Of a stretch of DNA of 52,428 nucleotides, positions 6,627 to 14,128 are shown in pieces. The position numbers and the translations under genes are program-made. Within the stretch, counting starts at the first letter, position 1, and the number at the start of each line of letters is the position of its first letter. The DNA is from Streptomyces pseudogriseolus (GTDB taxonomy: Bacteria > Actinomycetota > Actinomycetes > Streptomycetales > Streptomycetaceae): NCBI GenBank assembly GCA_002154585.1, contig MUNG01000147.1, forward strand, positions 1 to 52,428, written 5' to 3'. Below the pieces are notes generated by a model. The model saw only the letters and a program-made list of their open reading frames with translations, did not search any database and had not been told where the DNA came from.

Positions 6627-7424
6627 TCAGAGCGCGAGCACAGGCCGAGTAGAGAAGTCCTCGCAAAGGTCCTCACCATCCGGGCCATACACGAACTCGA
6701 CCATGGATGGGTTGCGATTGGCGGTGGCCAGGGGCAGCCATGCCAGCATGTGGCCGTAGCCGCCGCACACCGACTCGCCACCGTCTCCGCCGTGGACCGC
6801 TGTAACGTCGCTCGTCAACTCCGTGCGGTAGGTGTCGTAGGCGATGCGCAGGCCGAAGGCGTTCAGCTGGTTCTGCGGGCCCGTGCGGTCCCCGTAGGGG
6901 ATGCGGTCGAGGGGGCAGTCGTTCCCCCACCGAAACAGGGTTTCTGCCCCAGCTCCACAAGCGTGCTCCCACTCGTCGGGGCTCGGCATCCGCAGGCCAC
7001 GAGCCGCGAGAACAGCCGGCATGTCAGCAGGCAACTCGGTCAGGTTCTCGTCCTCCACAGCCATGAGCACAGTGGCCAAGACGACGCTCCGGCGGGGGCT
7101 GAGCACCTGCGCGAGGTGGGCCCGCAGGTCGGATCCGTAGCCGAAGCCCTGCTCCAGGCTCTCGGCGTAGTCGGCAGTCTGCTGCGGGGTCGGTTGCCAA
7201 CTGTTCAGGTCGAAGCCGAGGGACACCGGCCCTCCGGGTATCAGAGCGAATTCCTGTCCGTTCCGCTCGATCCGGATGCGATGAAGCGGAGCACCGAGGT
7301 GCTCTGTGGTCTCAACGAGTGTCACCCGACCGTCAACCAAGCCGGCGGCCTCCTCGGCGACGCGGCGTGCGGTAGGCAATTCGAAGGATCGCCACTGGTC
7401 GAAAGTGAGATCAGAGAGAGACAT
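6627..7424 (-). CDS. formylglycine-generating-enzyme/SUMF1-like protein (probably non-canonical)
   Basis: About 265 residues. After an N-terminal helical part comes a fold-typical series: FALIPGGPVSLGFD, a middle with SPRRSVVLATVL, then LRMPSPDEWEHACGAG, LFRWGNDCP and NAFGLRIAYDTY. These match the SUMF1/FGE (C-type lectin-like) superfamily order. The canonical enzyme's RGGSW segment and the paired active-site cysteines near the C-terminus are not visible; only one Cys (DLCEDF) remains near the end. Sulfatase activation is therefore unlikely, and a structural or ligand-binding role is more plausible. The ATG at 7424 gives MSLSDLTFDQW; an upstream GTG at 7454 is possible. Neither start has a strong SD. 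It is cargo of the integrated element. Confidence 0.7.
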   Translation of the reverse strand: MSLSDLTFDQWRSFELPTARRVAEEAAGLVDGRVTLVETTEHLGAPLHRIRIERNGQEFALIPGGPVSLGFDLNSWQPTPQQTADYAESLEQGFGYGSDLRAHLAQVLSPRRSVVLATVLMAVEDENLTELPADMPAVLAARGLRMPSPDEWEHACGAGAETLFRWGNDCPLDRIPYGDRTGPQNQLNAFGLRIAYDTYRTELTSDVTAVHGGDGGESVCGGYGHMLAWLPLATANRNPSMVEFVYGPDGEDLCEDFSTRPVLAL

Positions 7425-7580
7425 GGACCGCAGTGTTGCACGCAGGTCTGACACGGCTCGCGACCACTGCACTCCAGAACTGAGCTGCGGTCGCGAAAGC
7501 CTCCAAGGAAGTCCAAGCGGACACTGGCGGCGGACCGTGGCCACCTTTCCTGGTTCGGGACGCACCCGTGTACGCCTGTC

Positions 7581-8165
7581 TCAGGCGCCCTCGCCGAGGT
7601 GGCGGTAAAGAGTGGCGCGGGAGATCCCGAGAGCCTTGGCGATGGCGCTCACGCTCTCGCCCTTCGCCTTTCTGGCACGGGCCACGGTGAGCACGTCCCC
7701 ATCGACGACGGACGGCCGTCCGCCTGTACACCCCTGCGCCTTGGCTGCGTCGAGTCCTGCGCGGGTGCGCTCCTTGATGAGGCTGCGCTCGAACTCCGCC
7801 ATGGCTCCGACCACCTGAAGCATGAGACGGCCGTCAGCTGTACCGGGGTCGATGTTGGCCAGCGCGCCTGTGAGCACCTTGAACCCGATGCCCCGCTCTC
7901 GAAGGGTGTCGACCATGGTCACAAGGTCGATGAGGGACCGAGCGAAGCGGTCCAGCTTCCACACGCACAGGGTGTCGCCGGGTCTGGCGTAGTCCAGTGC
8001 GGCCCTGAGCTCTGGCCGGTTGGTGTTCTTCCCGCTGGCCTTGTCCTCGAAGATGCGGGCGCACCCTGCGGCCGTCAGTGCGTAGCGCTGCAACTGCGCT
8101 TCCTGGTCATCGGTCGAGACGCGGGCGTATCCGATGAGCTGACCGGTGATCGTGTTCGTCGTCAC
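7581..8165 (-). CDS. small serine recombinase (resolvase/invertase family)
   Basis: A 194-residue recombinase. The catalytic serine is in IGYARVST (Ser17); the conserved Arg region is KLDRFARS, with MAEFERSLIKERTRAG in the E helix. The C-terminal helix-turn-helix (SVSAIAKALGISRATLYRHL) has the full DNA-binding motif of Tn3 resolvases and Hin/Gin invertases. It starts with GTG at 8165. Directly upstream is a cluster of GAGACG motifs in both orientations, a good candidate for its own recombination or operator site. In this element it probably acts beside the large integrase, for example in multimer resolution or inversion. It could also act as an excision partner, though large serine integrases normally use a different directionality factor. 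Confidence 0.92.
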   Translation of the reverse strand: MTTNTITGQLIGYARVSTDDQEAQLQRYALTAAGCARIFEDKASGKNTNRPELRAALDYARPGDTLCVWKLDRFARSLIDLVTMVDTLRERGIGFKVLTGALANIDPGTADGRLMLQVVGAMAEFERSLIKERTRAGLDAAKAQGCTGGRPSVVDGDVLTVARARKAKGESVSAIAKALGISRATLYRHLGEGA

Positions 8166-8174
8166 GGCCGGGAC

Positions 8175-8298
8175 TGTCTCAGAACTCGTCTCAATACGTC
8201 AAGCCCGAGACGGAAGTTTCGAGACGGGTTTTGAACAGCGCTGCGCCCCCTTCCGGGGCGCCTGCCGTCTCGTCTCACAAACCTTGGTTTTCGAGACG
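8175..8298. repeat. cluster of GAGACG/CGTCTC motifs, candidate res/operator site
   Basis: TGTCTC 8175-8180; CGTCTC 8187-8192; CGAGACGG 8206-8213 and 8220-8227; CGTCTC 8266-8271 and 8271-8276; CGAGACG 8292-8298. Both orientations occur, with 12-14 bp spacing between neighbours in the left half. They lie immediately upstream of the small serine recombinase gene, where res sites usually lie. Confidence 0.65.
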
Positions 8299-8530
8299 CC
8301 CGTTACTCGTCACGCTGGGCCGCGGTCGGGCTGTGCTCTCTGCCGTGTGTTGGCCAGCGCTGCGCGTGTCCGCAACGGCAAGAGGCTGTGAGCCTGTCTG
8401 CCTGCCTGCCGCTGTGCTCTCGCCTGCCTGCCAGGGGCACAGCCTGTCAGCCGCTCACGCTGGCGCACAGCCGTTCGCTTGCCACGGGACACGGGCCGCT
8501 GGCCAGCCTCTCGACGGCGGAGGAGAGGCA

Positions 8531-8647
8531 ATGGCGAAGGGGGGTATGACCCGGGCCTTACCCGACCGCCGTGTCTTACCGGCTCAAATCCTGCCACGGT
8601 TTCAGGGCCTTTCAGGCTGGCCTGTACTCCAGCCGGCCGAGGCGTAA
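8531..8647 (+). CDS. possible small ORF, 38 codons
   Basis: ATG at 8531 is preceded by a strong GGAGGAGAGG Shine-Dalgarno, and the frame runs to TAA at 8645-8647. The product (MAKGGMTRALPDRRVLPAQ at its N-terminus) matches nothing I recognise. It is the only rightward candidate in the element interior, and the RBS is the main support. Confidence 0.3.
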   Translation: MAKGGMTRALPDRRVLPAQILPRFQGLSGWPVLQPAEA

Positions 8648-8812
8648 CGCCTGGTCAAAGGCCTGCGCTGCCTCCTTGGCGACGGCGAAGGAGTGCACAG
8701 AACGAAGCCTTACGTCCTTGCCTGTGGGGCGCGGCAGCGCCCCCCTTGGGCTTGCTCCTGTCGGCCCCTGCTGGGCCGCACTGTCGTAGAGGCTTCGGGC
8801 TGTGGCGGCCAT
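8612..8812 (-). CDS. possible small ORF, about 66 codons
   Basis: The C-terminal half reads like protein (VHSFAVAKEAAQAFDQAL, amphipathic helix). The N-terminal half is made by hairpin repeats (SPRGALPRPTG), and the start lacks a clear SD. Possibly a decayed gene end. Confidence 0.25.
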   Translation of the reverse strand: MAATARSLYDSAAQQGPTGASPRGALPRPTGKDVRLRSVHSFAVAKEAAQAFDQALRLGRLEYRPA

Positions 8813-8929
8813 CCGGCCGCCCATGCTGCCTACTACTTCGCCGATGCCTTCTCTTGGGGCGCTGCCGCGCCCCGCTCTGCTTGCCGGGGGCCGCGAAGCC
8901 GCTTTTTTCTGTCGGCCCCTGCGGGGCCG
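8726..8929. repeat. duplicated two-hairpin module
   Basis: Hairpins GGGGCGC-4-GCGCCCC at 8726-8743 and 8856-8873 each precede a hairpin of the form CGGCCC..GGGCCG (8762-8778 and 8913-8929). The sequence around the second hairpin of each pair is nearly identical (CTGTCGGCCCCTGC). A T6 run lies before the last hairpin. This could be an origin, a structured RNA or a repeat family; function unknown. Confidence 0.5.
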
Positions 8930-9033
8930 CAACTGCGAGGGGTAACAGAAGAGAGAGCGCGCGAACCTTTCCGCAGGTCACTGCCCCTGTAGCTACACGT
9001 ACGGCGTGTGCTGGCCACACCTGCGGTGTATGG

Positions 9034-9450
9034 TCACCGGTCTTGATGGACGCGGCACGGTACCGGTGCACCCTCCCCCTTCTGGAAGAGGTGAGAGGGC
9101 AGGACCAGGCAAGCGGCACCCGACCGGGGCGAGACGAGCCCAAACCTCTTGGCGCGGTTGACCGCGTTGGTCGTGCTCTGGTCGGACAGGGGCTTGCCCT
9201 CCTTGCCCAGCAGAGAGGCCAGCTTCCCAGGGTCGAAGGCTGCATGACCCTGGCGGTCAGCCCAGCCCAGCGCAGCGAAGTGCACTCGGTAGGCGAGCGG
9301 GTGCCAGGGTTCCTGCGCCATGCGCCGGTACTCGCGCTGGGAGACTCCGCCCCACGGGCGGTCATGACCGAAGCTGATGGCCACTGGCTGCGGCTCCTTC
9401 CTGTGAGGCGCACACGGGTGCGCCAGCGGCCCCGCCGGGCGGCGGGACAT
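9034..9450 (-). CDS. winged-helix-like protein of the integrated element
   Basis: A 138-residue protein. The ATG at 9450 has a very good AAGGGAG Shine-Dalgarno 6 nt upstream. The C-terminal half (FDPGKLASLLGKEG, then TNAVNRAKRFGLV and CLVLPSHLF) looks like a winged helix-turn-helix, as in small regulators or replication accessory proteins of Streptomyces plasmids and prophages. The N-terminal half contains FGHDRPWGGVSQREYRRM and WHPLAYRVHFAALGW. It lies downstream of the integrase on the same strand, separated by a terminator. A role in regulating integrase or excision is possible but not shown. Confidence 0.65.
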   Translation of the reverse strand: MSRRPAGPLAHPCAPHRKEPQPVAISFGHDRPWGGVSQREYRRMAQEPWHPLAYRVHFAALGWADRQGHAAFDPGKLASLLGKEGKPLSDQSTTNAVNRAKRFGLVSPRSGAACLVLPSHLFQKGEGAPVPCRVHQDR

Positions 9451-9596
9451 GTGTCTCCCTTCTTTGCGGGGGTGGCCGTGCAGAAGGCACAGCGCTTCAC
9501 AGGTGGGCGCCCAAAGCTTCGGGCCTGGACTCGGTCTCATGCAGTCGGGAGCGACGGCGGCGACCTGGCCCGGCATCGTACATCATGCTGAAACGG

Positions 9597-9623
9597 GGAA
9601 GGCCCCCATGGTCGGGGCCTTCC
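9597..9623 (-). terminator. terminator after the integrase gene
   Basis: 10-bp perfect stem GGAAGGCCCC / GGGGCCTTCC, loop 7 nt, starting 18 nt after the integrase stop codon (leftward). Confidence 0.8.
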
Positions 9624-9640
9624 TTGCTCGCTCGGCAGCA

Positions 9641-11344
9641 TCAGACGGGAGCCGTAACCTTCTCGGCCTCGCCTGCTCCCTTGGCTTCCTCTTCGGCTTT
9701 CGCTTGCTGCGCCGCGCGTTCAGCCTCGAAATCCTCCCAGCGGCTGACGATCTCCCACTCGGCGCCCGTAAGCGTCGTGGGCTTCTCGTACGGCTTTCCG
9801 GGCAGCGAGACCGGTGTGATTGGTGCGAGCACTTGAGAAGCCTTCACGGGGGTGACCCACCACGAGACACCCTGCTGCCGGATGTTCTCGATGAGGTCGC
9901 CGGGATCGATGGCAAGGGCATCGGGCCGGAAGTGCGCCTTCACCTTGTGCTTCTTCAGAAACTCCCGCCGCTCGTCGACGCTCGACCGCACCCACCACTC
10001 CGCGTAGCTCTCGCCCGTACCGGTCCACACGGTCACCGGCTTCGGTCCCTCCTGGCTCGTTACCTTCTCTCGGTCCTGGGCAAGGCTGGCGACTTGTGAG
10101 GCGTACGCGACGGCGCTGATCTCGTCCTGCTGGAGTTCCTTCAGGAGCTGGTTCATCTTGCCGTCGATGACGGCGAGCTTCGCCGCACGGCTGTCGTCGA
10201 TGGTCGTCTTCGACTCCATCCGTTCCAGGTGGCCGATCTCTCCCAACAGAGCCGACTCCAGCCAGGGGTACAAGTCCTCGGCCCAGAACCTCTGCTTCGG
10301 GCATGCCTGAATGCCCTTGCTCTTGTTTCCGTGGCAGCGGTACCGCTCCCGCTTGCCCTTGGCCGGGTCGCCCTTCACGAAGTACAGGGAGCTGCCACAC
10401 AGCATGCAGAACGTCACGCCCACCGTCGGCGACGTAGAGCCCTTCTGCTTCTTGTACTTGACCGAGGCGACGGCTTCCGACAGCTTCGCCCACTCCTCCT
10501 CGTTCAGCACCGGCTCAGACCGCATGACGGGAGTGCCGTCGTCATTGCGGACCACGGCGCCATTCGCGCGTACGTACTCCCCGAGCAGAGACCGGCTGAC
10601 CAGTACGGCTTGCACTGTGGTCGGCGTCCATCTGGCGCCCCGAGGCTTCGGGTCCGCCAGCCGAGTTGTGCTCTCGCCTGCCGCCGCGCGGATGCGAGCG
10701 ATGTCCTGAGCCGTGGGCACGCCTTGCTCGTTCAGCCAGTCGGCGACGGCCGAGAAACTCGGCTTCTCGATGAAGCGCCGGATCATCTCGATCAGCGTCG
10801 GGCCGTACTCGGGGTCGAGTTCGAGGGTGAAGCCTGCGTCGCCCTTCACCGCTCTGCGTCCGAACGGGACAAGGCCACCCGGCCAACGACCAGTCTTTCG
10901 CATGGTCTCCCGGGAAGCCTTGTTGCGGGCCTTGATGGCGTCCAACTCGGCCTCTGCGACCACGGCCAGGATCTTGGCGATGGTCTTGCCCCATGGCTTC
11001 GAGAGGTCGAATCCCTCCTCGCAGGAGATGAGGCCCTTACCGTTCGCCTCGCACCACTCAATGATGTCCGAGAGATGGCGGACCGACCGCGCGATGCGGT
11101 CGATCTTCAGGATGATGATGTGGTCGAACTGATCCTTCTTGTTGTTGAGCCAGTCCCCCAGGGACGGACGCACCCACGGCGAGATGGACGCCGACACGTC
11201 GATGTCGACCGCAAAGTCGACCAGCTCCATTTCCTCCGCGTCGGCCCGCTTACTGATGCGGGTCCGCTGCGTTTCCTCGCCGGTCTGGTTCTCGTTGCCT
11301 ACAGACAGACGGACCACGCCAAGCGCCCTGGGCTTGTCGCTCAC
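9641..11344 (-). CDS. large serine integrase
   Basis: A 567-residue large serine recombinase. The catalytic Ser14 lies in VVRLSVGNEN, the conserved Arg region is ILKIDRIARS, and the catalytic-domain end is AEAELDAIKARNKAS. The recombinase domain follows (RWPGGLVPFGRR, FSAVADWLNEQGVPT, WTPTTVQAVLVSRSLLGEY), then the zinc ribbon (CMLCGSSLYF and YRCHGNKSKGIQAC) and a coiled-coil region. GTG at 11344 has a GGGGAGG ribosome site. Size and domain order match phiC31/TG1-type integrases. It lies about 65 bp from the right attachment site, the usual place, and its target is evidently the mycoredoxin gene. The tail is Glu/Ala/Lys-rich. Confidence 0.95.
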   Translation of the reverse strand: MSDKPRALGVVRLSVGNENQTGEETQRTRISKRADAEEMELVDFAVDIDVSASISPWVRPSLGDWLNNKKDQFDHIIILKIDRIARSVRHLSDIIEWCEANGKGLISCEEGFDLSKPWGKTIAKILAVVAEAELDAIKARNKASRETMRKTGRWPGGLVPFGRRAVKGDAGFTLELDPEYGPTLIEMIRRFIEKPSFSAVADWLNEQGVPTAQDIARIRAAAGESTTRLADPKPRGARWTPTTVQAVLVSRSLLGEYVRANGAVVRNDDGTPVMRSEPVLNEEEWAKLSEAVASVKYKKQKGSTSPTVGVTFCMLCGSSLYFVKGDPAKGKRERYRCHGNKSKGIQACPKQRFWAEDLYPWLESALLGEIGHLERMESKTTIDDSRAAKLAVIDGKMNQLLKELQQDEISAVAYASQVASLAQDREKVTSQEGPKPVTVWTGTGESYAEWWVRSSVDERREFLKKHKVKAHFRPDALAIDPGDLIENIRQQGVSWWVTPVKASQVLAPITPVSLPGKPYEKPTTLTGAEWEIVSRWEDFEAERAAQQAKAEEEAKGAGEAEKVTAPV

Positions 11345-11407
11345 CCTTGCCCCTCCCCAAGACAGGGGCGGCCCTCCCTGGCCGCCACAAGTAAGGAGGG
11401 AAGTCTA

Positions 11408-11424
11408 CAGACCGTGCCGACCGT
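11408..11424 (+). repeat. attR of the integrated element
   Basis: The 17-bp partner of attL with three mismatches. To its right the DNA continues as the original mycoredoxin 3' end; to its left is element DNA. The shared block is GTGCC at 11414-11418. Confidence 0.8.
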
Positions 11425-11494
11425 GCTGTTCCCCGACGGCTCGACGCTCACCAACCCCTCGCTCGCGCAGGTGAAGCAGAAGATCGGCGTCTGA
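11408..11494 (+). pseudogene. stranded original 3' end of the mycoredoxin gene
   Basis: Twenty-eight codons and a stop, encoding QTVPTVLFPDGSTL followed by TNPSLAQVKQKIGV. This is the C-terminus expected for a Streptomyces mycoredoxin, in frame with the break at 6304-6320. It has no start codon or RBS of its own and should be silent unless the element excises, when it would restore the native 80-residue protein. Confidence 0.88.
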
Positions 11495-11524
11495 GCCTCC
11501 CGCTCTCACATCGCATTTCACGTC

Positions 11525-11567
11525 GAAGCGGGGCGGCCGTCCCTCACGGGACCGGCCGCCCCGCTTC
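11525..11567. terminator. bidirectional terminator, originally behind mycoredoxin
   Basis: 15-bp perfect stem GAAGCGGGGCGGCCG and its complement, with an inner TCCC/GGGA pair. It sits between the stranded mycoredoxin 3' end and the convergent nudC gene. Confidence 0.88.
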
Positions 11568-11588
11568 GTCGTGTGCGGGTCCCCCGGC

Positions 11589-12533
11589 TCAGAAGGTGCT
11601 GCGGGTGGGCAGGGCCTCGCCGTACCAGCGTTCGATCAGCCGGGCGGCGATCGAGATGCCGTAGGGCGGGAGGACCTCGCCGGAGTCGAAGGCGGCGCGC
11701 AGTTCGTCGCGGGAGAACCAGCGGGCCTCGTGGATCTCGTCGCCGTCCACGGTGATGTCGAAGGACGTGGCGTGGGCGACGAAGCCGAGCATGAGGCTGG
11801 AGGGGAACGGCCAGGGCTGGCTGGCGACGTACTCGACCTCGCCGACGGCGATGCCGACCTCCTCGTGCACCTCCCGGCGCACCGACTGCTCGATGGCCTC
11901 CCCCGGCTCGACGAACCCGGCGAGCGTGGAGAAGCGTCCCTCGGGCCAGTGGACCTGGCGGCCGAGCAGGATGCGGTCCTTGTCGTCGATCACCGCCATG
12001 ATCACGGCGGGGTCGGTGCGCGGGTAGTGCTCGGCACCGCAGGCGGGGCAGCGGCGGATGTGCCCGGCGGCGGCGATGACGGTGCGCTCGCCGCAGCGGG
12101 AACAGAAGCGGTGCAGCCGCTGCCAGTTCTCCAGGGCGACGGCGTGCACCATCAGGCCCGCCTCGCGGGGCGACAGCAGCAGCCCGGCCTCGCGCAGGCC
12201 CGCGGGGCGGGCGGAGTCGTCCATGCGGCCGGGCAGGGAGTCCTTCTGGAGGGCGAAGTAGCTGACGCCGTCCTCGTCGATGCCCAGGAAGTAGCGGTGG
12301 GCCTCGGTGAGCGGGGCCTCGAAGGACGGGGTCATGACGAGTTCGGTGCGCCCGTCCGGTGCCTCGTCGATGAGGACCTGGCCGCCGGAGACCACGAAGC
12401 AGCGGGTCGAGGGGTGGCTCCACGCCGCCGCGAGCCATGCCTCGTCGAGCCGGTGGTGGGCGGCGCGGTCGATGCCGCTCGGGGCGGTGAGCGAGATGGG
12501 CCGGTCGGCGGTGTGGTCGGTCCTGGTGGTCAC
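11589..12533 (-). CDS. nudC: NADH pyrophosphatase / NAD-capped RNA hydrolase NudC
   Basis: A 314-residue Nudix enzyme that cleaves NAD(H) and, in studied homologues, NAD-capped RNA. A zinc ribbon (CSRCG, then CPACG) precedes the Nudix domain. The Nudix box reads GFVEPGEAIEQSVRREVHEE. The NudC-specific SQPWPFPSSLM motif follows. GTG at 12533 was chosen because the TTG at 12545 abuts the GGGGGAG ribosome site too closely. It is convergent with the mycoredoxin locus. Confidence 0.93.
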   Translation of the reverse strand: MTTRTDHTADRPISLTAPSGIDRAAHHRLDEAWLAAAWSHPSTRCFVVSGGQVLIDEAPDGRTELVMTPSFEAPLTEAHRYFLGIDEDGVSYFALQKDSLPGRMDDSARPAGLREAGLLLSPREAGLMVHAVALENWQRLHRFCSRCGERTVIAAAGHIRRCPACGAEHYPRTDPAVIMAVIDDKDRILLGRQVHWPEGRFSTLAGFVEPGEAIEQSVRREVHEEVGIAVGEVEYVASQPWPFPSSLMLGFVAHATSFDITVDGDEIHEARWFSRDELRAAFDSGEVLPPYGISIAARLIERWYGEALPTRSTF

Positions 12534-12678
12534 GGGTGCTTCCAACTCCCCCGGTGGTACGGATCGGGTCGCGGGTGGTCTGGCGGACGAGGGCGGCAGG
12601 GACCGGGTCCGTGGGGCGCGGCGGCGCGGCTCTTCCAGTGTGCCGCGCGCGGGCGCCCGCTTCGGACGGCGTGGGTGG

Positions 12679-14091
12679 TCAGGGGGCGTGCCGCCAGTGC
12701 TCGGCGAGGTCGCCCCAGAGGTGGGCGCTGGTCTCGGCGCCCTTGAGCAGCAGGTCCAGCTCGACCTTCTCGTCGGGGGCGTGCCAGCCGTCGGACGGGA
12801 CGGAGATCCCGAGGAACAGCACCGGTGCGCCGAGGACGTCCTGGAGGTCGGCGGCCGGACCAGATCCTCCCTCGCGCGTGAACAGCACGGGTTTGTCGAA
12901 GGCGCGGCCCATCGCGCGGACCACCGACTGGAGGGCGGGGTGGTCGAGCGGGGTGAGGCAGGGGCGGGTGGCCGGGCTGAAGGTGATCTCGTGCCGGACG
13001 CCCTCGGGCAGCCGGCCGGGCACCCAGGCGGCGACCGCGTCCCGGACGCGCGCGGGGTCCTGGCCGGCGACCAGCCGGAAGGAGAGCTTCACCATCGCGG
13101 ACGACGGGATGACCGTCTTGCTGCCGGGGCCCTGGTAGCCGCCGCCGATGCCGTTGACCTCGGCGGTGGGGCGCGCCCAGACGCGTTCCAGGGTGCTGTA
13201 GCCGGCCTCGCCACCGGTGCCGTGCGACTTGGCGGTGCGCAGCCACCGCTCCTCGTCGAAGGGCAGCCGGGCGAAGAGCTCGCGTTCGCGGTCGGTGAGC
13301 TCGACCACGCCGTCGTAGAAGCCGGGGATCGCCACCCGGCCCCGCTCGTCGTGCAGCGCGGCGACCAGCCGGGCGGCGGCGGTGGCCGGGTTGGGCACCG
13401 CGCCGCCGAAGGAGCCGGAGTGGATGTCCTGGTCGGGGCCGTACAGGCGGATCTCGCACTCGGCGAGGCCGCGCATGCCGGTGCACACGGTCGGGGTGTC
13501 CTCGGACCACATGCCGGTGTCGGAGACGATCACGGCGTCGGCGGCGAGCCGGTCCGCGTGCCGTTCGACGAGCGCCCGGAAGTGCGGGGAGCCGGACTCC
13601 TCCTCGCCCTCGACCAGCAGCTTGAGGTGGACGGCGGGGCTGGTGCGGCCGGTGGCGGCGAGGTGGGCGCGCAGGCCCAGGGTGTGGAAGAAGACCTGGC
13701 CCTTGTCGTCGGCGGCGCCGCGCGCGTAGAGGCGGCCGTCCCGGACGACCGGCTCGAACGGGTCGCTGTTCCAGCCGTCCTCGCGCGCGGCGGGCTGCAC
13801 GTCGTGGTGGCCGTACACGAGGACGGTCGGCGCTCCGGGGTCCGCGCTGGGCCATTCGGCGTAGACCGCCGGGGCGCCCGGGGTGTCCCAGACCTCGGCG
13901 GCGGGGAAGCCGGTGTCCTTCAGGGCGGCGACGAGCCAGTCGGCGCTGCGGCGCACGTCGGGGGCGTGATCGGGCTGGGCCGAGACGGACGGGATGCGGA
14001 GCCACGCGGACAGGTCGTCGAGGAACGCCGTGCGGTGGTCTGCGATGTACGTCCGGACGGCGTCGACGGCATTGTCAACGTGCTGGCTCAT
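12679..14091 (-). CDS. M20-family metallopeptidase (dipeptidase)
   Basis: A 470-residue zinc peptidase. Metal and catalytic motifs appear in order: VLVYGHHDVQPA (His and Asp), YARGAADDKGQVF (bridging Asp), LLVEGEEESGSPHF (general base Glu and ligand Glu) and VSDTG. The dimerisation-domain motif DIHSGSFGGAVPNP follows, and GISVPSDGWHAPDE supplies the last His. This order fits the CNDP/DapE-like M20 dipeptidases. The ATG at 14091 is preceded by TAGGCT 7 nt upstream and no SD, the pattern of a leaderless transcript. Confidence 0.92.
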   Translation of the reverse strand: MSQHVDNAVDAVRTYIADHRTAFLDDLSAWLRIPSVSAQPDHAPDVRRSADWLVAALKDTGFPAAEVWDTPGAPAVYAEWPSADPGAPTVLVYGHHDVQPAAREDGWNSDPFEPVVRDGRLYARGAADDKGQVFFHTLGLRAHLAATGRTSPAVHLKLLVEGEEESGSPHFRALVERHADRLAADAVIVSDTGMWSEDTPTVCTGMRGLAECEIRLYGPDQDIHSGSFGGAVPNPATAAARLVAALHDERGRVAIPGFYDGVVELTDRERELFARLPFDEERWLRTAKSHGTGGEAGYSTLERVWARPTAEVNGIGGGYQGPGSKTVIPSSAMVKLSFRLVAGQDPARVRDAVAAWVPGRLPEGVRHEITFSPATRPCLTPLDHPALQSVVRAMGRAFDKPVLFTREGGSGPAADLQDVLGAPVLFLGISVPSDGWHAPDEKVELDLLLKGAETSAHLWGDLAEHWRHAP

Positions 14092-14128
14092 GGTGACGAG
14101 CCTATCCGCCCGCGGGGGTGTCCTCGGA

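Larger units (their letters stand above)
8166..9033. other. 868-bp largely non-coding interior of the element
   Basis: No convincing large gene. From left to right it holds the GAGACG motif cluster (8175-8298), a CTG/GCC-rich stretch with short repeats of GCCTGCCTGCC (about 8398-8432), a possible 38-codon ORF at 8531, and two copies of a two-hairpin module (8726-8929). A weak leftward ORF (8612-8812) overlaps the hairpins. Confidence 0.5.
6312..11416. mobile_element. 5.1-kb integrative element inserted in the mycoredoxin gene
   Basis: The element is bounded by imperfect 17-bp att repeats. It carries a 567-aa large serine integrase next to the right end, a 194-aa small serine recombinase, a winged-helix-like protein and a sulfatase-modifying-factor-like protein, all leftward. 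The displaced 3' end of mycoredoxin lies just outside the right junction, which proves insertion within that gene. The DNA inside is less GC-rich and less strictly codon-biased than the flanks. No transfer, replication, capsid or partition gene is visible. It may therefore be a minimal integrative element, a remnant of a larger plasmid or prophage, or a satellite mobilised by another element. Confidence 0.88.

Noticed and set aside
8398-8432. CRISPR-like repeats (GCCTGCCTGCC)
   Set aside because: Short, irregular copies without regular spacers; no cas gene in the window.
8655-9500. 281-codon leftward frame in the element
   Set aside because: Ser/Arg/Pro-rich with no motif, overlaps the well-supported 9034-9450 gene in another frame and runs through the hairpin repeats.
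6312-11416. Intact prophage or conjugative element
   Set aside because: No capsid, terminase, portal, TraB/FtsK-like, relaxase or replication initiator is visible; only recombinases and two accessory genes.
11408-11494. A separate small glutaredoxin gene
   Set aside because: Only the last 28 codons are present, without start or catalytic cysteines; it is the displaced 3' end of the mycoredoxin gene.
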